In this document: positions 61,355 to 64,000 of the stretch, piece after piece
Layout: each line of letters begins with the position of its first letter
Position numbering within the stretch: the stretch's first letter is position 1
Assembly (NCBI RefSeq): GCF_000515395.1
Contig: NZ_KI911782.1
Coordinates: forward strand, 4,742,070 to 4,806,069
Length of the DNA: 64,000 nt
Direction of reading: 5' to 3'
DNA from: Jiangella gansuensis DSM 44835
GTDB lineage: Bacteria > Actinomycetota > Actinomycetes > Jiangellales > Jiangellaceae
Position numbers and translations under genes: made by a program
The notes under the pieces: model-generated
What the model was told of the DNA's origin: nothing
The model's input: the letters and a program-made list of their open reading frames with translations, nothing else
The model's database searches: none

Positions 61355-63721
61355 ATGCGCCGTCGCCCGATCCTCACCGCGATCGCCACCGCTGCCCTCG
61401 CCGCCACGCTGGCCGGCCCGACACCCGCCGGAGCCGGGCCTCACTCCGTCGCCGGTCCCGACCCGGCGCAAGCCGCGCCCGAAGCCGCCGGAGGCGACCC
61501 CGTTTCTCTGGGCACGCCGCTCAACGACGTCAACCTGATCGGCGGCGCCGTCACCACCACCGCCGACGGCGTCCCGACCGTCTACGGCGTCACCACCGGC
61601 GAGCCGGCCCGGCTGACCGCGGCCGACGCCCGCACCGGCGAGATCCTGCTCACCACGCCGTTGCCCGGCGCCAGCTCGTCGTACAGCGTCGTCCCGACCG
61701 AATCCGGCGACGTCTACATCAGCGCCAACTCCAACGGCCGCCTCTACCGGCTGCCGCCCGGCGCGGACGCCGTCGAGGACCTCGGCCAGGTCGCAGCCGG
61801 CCAGACGTTCGCCTGGGACATCACCGAGGGCCCGGACGGGCGCATCTACGGCGTCACCTATCCCGGCGCCCGGCTCTACGCGTTCGACCCGGCCACCGGC
61901 GACTTCCAGGACTACGGCGCCGTCGCCGCCGACACGCAGCAGGCCCGCACCATCGCGTCGTACGGCGGCAAGCTCTACGTCGGCACCATGACCCGGGCAC
62001 ACCTCTTCGAGATCGATCCGGCCACCGGTGACAGCCGGGAGATCGACCTGCCCGCGGCCTCCAACCCGGAGAACGAGCTGACCTCGGTGTTCGACGTCAA
62101 CGTGGCCGGCGACGCCCTCTACGTGCGCATCGGGACCGATATCAAGTACTCCCCGCTCTACGCCTACGACCCCGCCACCGGGGCCTGGGGCGCGTCACTG
62201 GACACCGTCGCCGGACTCGAGCTGCCGGCCCCGGGCCCGGGCGGCGAGCTCTATGTGATGCGGAACAACGCCCTCACCGCCTGGGACCCGGCCACGGGGA
62301 CCGCCACCGAGACGCCGCTGCGCTACGAAGGCCGCGTCTACAACTACCGGGGCGTGGGCTGGGTGGACCTCGGCGACCCGGAGTGGCCCGGCCTCACGCT
62401 GACCGGCTTCTTCTGGCGCGGTGAGCTGTGGAGGTACAACCCGCAGACCGGCCGCGGCGAGGTGGTGCCCACCGCGGTTCCCGGCGAGCCGATCGAGATC
62501 GTGTCGCTCGAGCCGGCCAGCGGCGGCGGCGTGTGGGCCGGCGGCTTCCTCGGCGGCTTCGGGCTCGTCGACATCGAGACCGGCACGTCCCGGTTCAATC
62601 GCTTCTCCCAGACGGAGTACCTCTACGACGACGGCGAGTCCGTCTTCGTCGGCGCGTATCCCGACGCCCGCGGCTACCGGTACGACCCGGACGCGGCGTT
62701 CAACGACCCCGACTACGCGCCCGGCGCGCCCGGCACCCCGGTCAACCCGGTCAAGCTGTGGGACTTCAAGCAGCACACGCAGAACCCGCAGGACCGGGTG
62801 TTCGCGATGCTGCCGGTCGGCGACACGGTGCTCGCGGCGACCGGCCCGAAGGGCTCGACGTTCGGTGGCTCGCTGGCGGTCTCGGACCTCGCCACCGGCG
62901 AGACGCGCTTCCTCGACGACCTCTCCCCGGACCGGGCGCTGACGTCGCTGGCCGCCGACGACGACGCGACGGTGTACGCGGGCAGCTGGGTCTACGGCGG
63001 CACCGGCAGCCCGGCACCGGTCCAGGACGAGGGCACCGTGCTGGCCTTCGACCCGGCCACCGGGGACGTGCGCTGGCAGACCTCCCCCGTCGAGGGCGCG
63101 CCGAGCTATGTCGCGACGATGTTCGACGCCGCCGGCCGGCTGTGGACGCTGGCCGGGTCCACGCTGGCCGAGATCGACCCCGAGACCGGCGCCGCCCTGC
63201 GCACCGTCCAGCTCGGCGACCCGATCGCACCGGGCCGCAGGACCTGGCCACACCAGGCCGGCATCATCGAGCCGGTGCCCGGGGCCGACGCACTCTACGT
63301 CTCCGTCGGCGGCCGGCTGTACCGGGTCGCGGGTGAGTCCGGCTCCGTCGAGGATCTTGGCGCGTTCCGCTACTCGTCGTTCACGGTCCTCGACGACGGC
63401 ACGCTGGCGATGGCCTCCGGGCCGGAGCTGCTCCGCTGGACCCCGCCGGCACCGGACGTCACGGCGCCGCAGGTCACGGTGGACGTGACCCACGTCGACG
63501 GCGACTGGCGGCCCTACCTCGAGATCACCGCCGACGACGGCGACGGCAGCGGCGTGGCGTCGGTCGAGTACCGCCTGGACGGCGGTGCGTGGACGCCGTA
63601 CTCCGAGCCGGTGCGGCTGCGGCCCGGACGGCACACCGTCGAGGTCCGCGCGGTGGACGTTGCCGGGAACACGACGACGGTGACCGAGCGGATCGTGGCG
63701 CGGCCCGACCCGACCCGGTGA
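61355..63721 (+). CDS. Large secreted beta-propeller-like protein with C-terminal Ig-like domain
   Basis: A 788-residue exported protein with signal peptide about residues 1-27 (ALAATLAGPTPAGA). Its main part has at least nine blade-like repeats marked by [F/I/Y]DPATG motifs (AFDPATGDF, EIDPATGDS, AYDPATGAW, AWDPATGTA, AFDPATGDV, EIDPETGAA and others), as in quinoprotein/YVTN-type propellers. The last 85 residues (YLEITADDGDGSGVASVEYR, HTVEVRAVDVAGNTT) form an Ig/OmpL47-like domain used for cell-surface or carbohydrate interactions. Function unknown; polysaccharide degradation or binding is possible. Confidence 0.82.
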   Translation: MRRRPILTAIATAALAATLAGPTPAGAGPHSVAGPDPAQAAPEAAGGDPVSLGTPLNDVNLIGGAVTTTADGVPTVYGVTTGEPARLTAADARTGEILLTTPLPGASSSYSVVPTESGDVYISANSNGRLYRLPPGADAVEDLGQVAAGQTFAWDITEGPDGRIYGVTYPGARLYAFDPATGDFQDYGAVAADTQQARTIASYGGKLYVGTMTRAHLFEIDPATGDSREIDLPAASNPENELTSVFDVNVAGDALYVRIGTDIKYSPLYAYDPATGAWGASLDTVAGLELPAPGPGGELYVMRNNALTAWDPATGTATETPLRYEGRVYNYRGVGWVDLGDPEWPGLTLTGFFWRGELWRYNPQTGRGEVVPTAVPGEPIEIVSLEPASGGGVWAGGFLGGFGLVDIETGTSRFNRFSQTEYLYDDGESVFVGAYPDARGYRYDPDAAFNDPDYAPGAPGTPVNPVKLWDFKQHTQNPQDRVFAMLPVGDTVLAATGPKGSTFGGSLAVSDLATGETRFLDDLSPDRALTSLAADDDATVYAGSWVYGGTGSPAPVQDEGTVLAFDPATGDVRWQTSPVEGAPSYVATMFDAAGRLWTLAGSTLAEIDPETGAALRTVQLGDPIAPGRRTWPHQAGIIEPVPGADALYVSVGGRLYRVAGESGSVEDLGAFRYSSFTVLDDGTLAMASGPELLRWTPPAPDVTAPQVTVDVTHVDGDWRPYLEITADDGDGSGVASVEYRLDGGAWTPYSEPVRLRPGRHTVEVRAVDVAGNTTTVTERIVARPDPTR

Positions 63722-63727
63722 TCGAAC

Positions 63728-63760
63728 GGGCGCTGCTACCCGCCCGGGGTAGCAGCGCCC
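63728..63760. terminator. Strong hairpin downstream of the propeller gene
   Basis: GGGCGCTGCTACC at 63728-63740 pairs exactly with 63748-63760 across a seven-base loop. It begins seven bases after the stop codon. It is a likely intrinsic terminator, although there is no T-tract. Confidence 0.72.
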
Positions 63761-63833
63761 GGCCGGTCAGGGGAGGCGAGCGGGCGGAAAACCAGGTGCA
63801 CCCTGTCGGTGCCGGTTCGTACTGTTGGATCTC

Positions 63834-64000
63834 GTGCGCGCCCTTCCCTTCGCCGACCCCGGCATCCCTGACACCAGCTCCCGCGGCAGGTTCCTGGCCT
63901 GGCTGGCGCGGGCGCAGTGGCGCACCCTCGTCGTCGGCGCGTTCTTCGGCATCACCTGGATGCTCTCCCAGGCGCTGATGCCGTGGGCCATCGGTCACGG
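63834..64000 (+). CDS. N-terminus of a putative ABC exporter (cut by the window end)
   Basis: Fifty-five codons are seen: GTG start, then VRALPFADPGIPDTSSRGRF and LAWLARAQWRTLVVGAFFGI, followed by a first membrane segment TWMLSQALMPWAIG. Starts of this kind belong to half-size ABC transporters with fused membrane and ATPase domains, but the ATPase part is outside the window. The call rests on this short piece only. Confidence 0.55.
   Translation, partial: MRALPFADPGIPDTSSRGRFLAWLARAQWRTLVVGAFFGITWMLSQALMPWAIGH

Noticed and set aside
63728-63760. Hairpin after the propeller gene as an REP copy
   Set aside because: Its arms do not resemble the REP-like family; its place right after a stop fits a terminator.

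Overview
The window is 64 kb of very GC-rich DNA with dense genes, GTG starts and many 4-bp ATGA/GTGA overlaps. It carries a mycothiol-type DinB/MDMPI protein, an LLM-class oxidoreductase, CsoR copper control, an XRE-TPR regulator next to an APH-fold kinase, and PspC/LuxR signalling. Together these point to a free-living actinomycete. The gene neighbourhood (sdhCDAB near cdd, deoA and a pmmB-like mutase) resembles the Rv3305-Rv3319 region of Mycobacterium tuberculosis. The style suggests a Jiangella-like or related soil actinomycete, but the genus is an inference.

Layout, left to right. 0.1-6.2 kb: phospho-sugar mutase, an HTH protein coupled to deoC, and two aldehyde dehydrogenases, one a half-length form without the catalytic domain (use of ribose and deoxyribose phosphates). 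6.2-9.5 kb: a PadR-HAAS membrane-protein operon, a degraded gene remnant and a CapA-like lipoprotein. 9.5-13.4 kb: the copper operon csoR-copZ-secreted protein-copA. 13.4-18.8 kb: a uridine-kinase-like NTPase, a small PspC protein, pta, an LLM oxidoreductase and ackA. 18.8-25 kb: an unknown membrane protein, DUF427, APH kinase, XRE-TPR regulator, a 57-aa ORF behind a hairpin, and a DoxX-like protein. 25-29.3 kb: amidohydrolase, PaiB-like flavin protein, MocR regulator and cupin. 29.3-37.8 kb: deoA, an MDMPI protein, a NAL1-like peptidase, cdd and a complete BMP-type nucleoside ABC importer. 38-42.4 kb: secreted proteins, an acyl-CoA mutase large subunit and an unknown protein. 42.4-47.1 kb: a GT4 glycosyltransferase and sdhCDAB. 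47.1-49.5 kb: a frameshifted DUF559 endonuclease-like gene between two arrays of an 18-bp repeat, then a second PadR-HAAS operon. 49.5-54.5 kb: pcrA/uvrD and small membrane or secreted proteins. 54.7-58.5 kb: a PspC histidine kinase and LuxR regulator divergent from a LiaF-like PspC protein. 58.5-64 kb: a glycerophosphodiesterase, guaA, a large secreted propeller protein and the start of an ABC exporter.

How the genes work together. The BMP lipoprotein, ATPase and two permeases import nucleosides. Cdd deaminates cytidine, DeoA releases deoxyribose-1-phosphate, the mutase can convert this to the 5-phosphate, DeoC cleaves it to glyceraldehyde-3-phosphate and acetaldehyde, and the coupled dehydrogenase can oxidise the acetaldehyde. 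AckA-Pta and succinate dehydrogenase lie in the same region and connect to acetyl-CoA and the TCA cycle.

The least ordinary content is non-coding. There is a REP-like hairpin family with three copies at gene ends; its stems are kept by paired changes and its loop core is reversed in one copy. There are arrays of an 18-bp repeat in mainly opposite orientation around a broken DUF559 gene. Several long perfect inverted repeats also occur, one of which encodes the C-terminus of a protein. No tRNA, rRNA, CRISPR array or transposase gene was seen.
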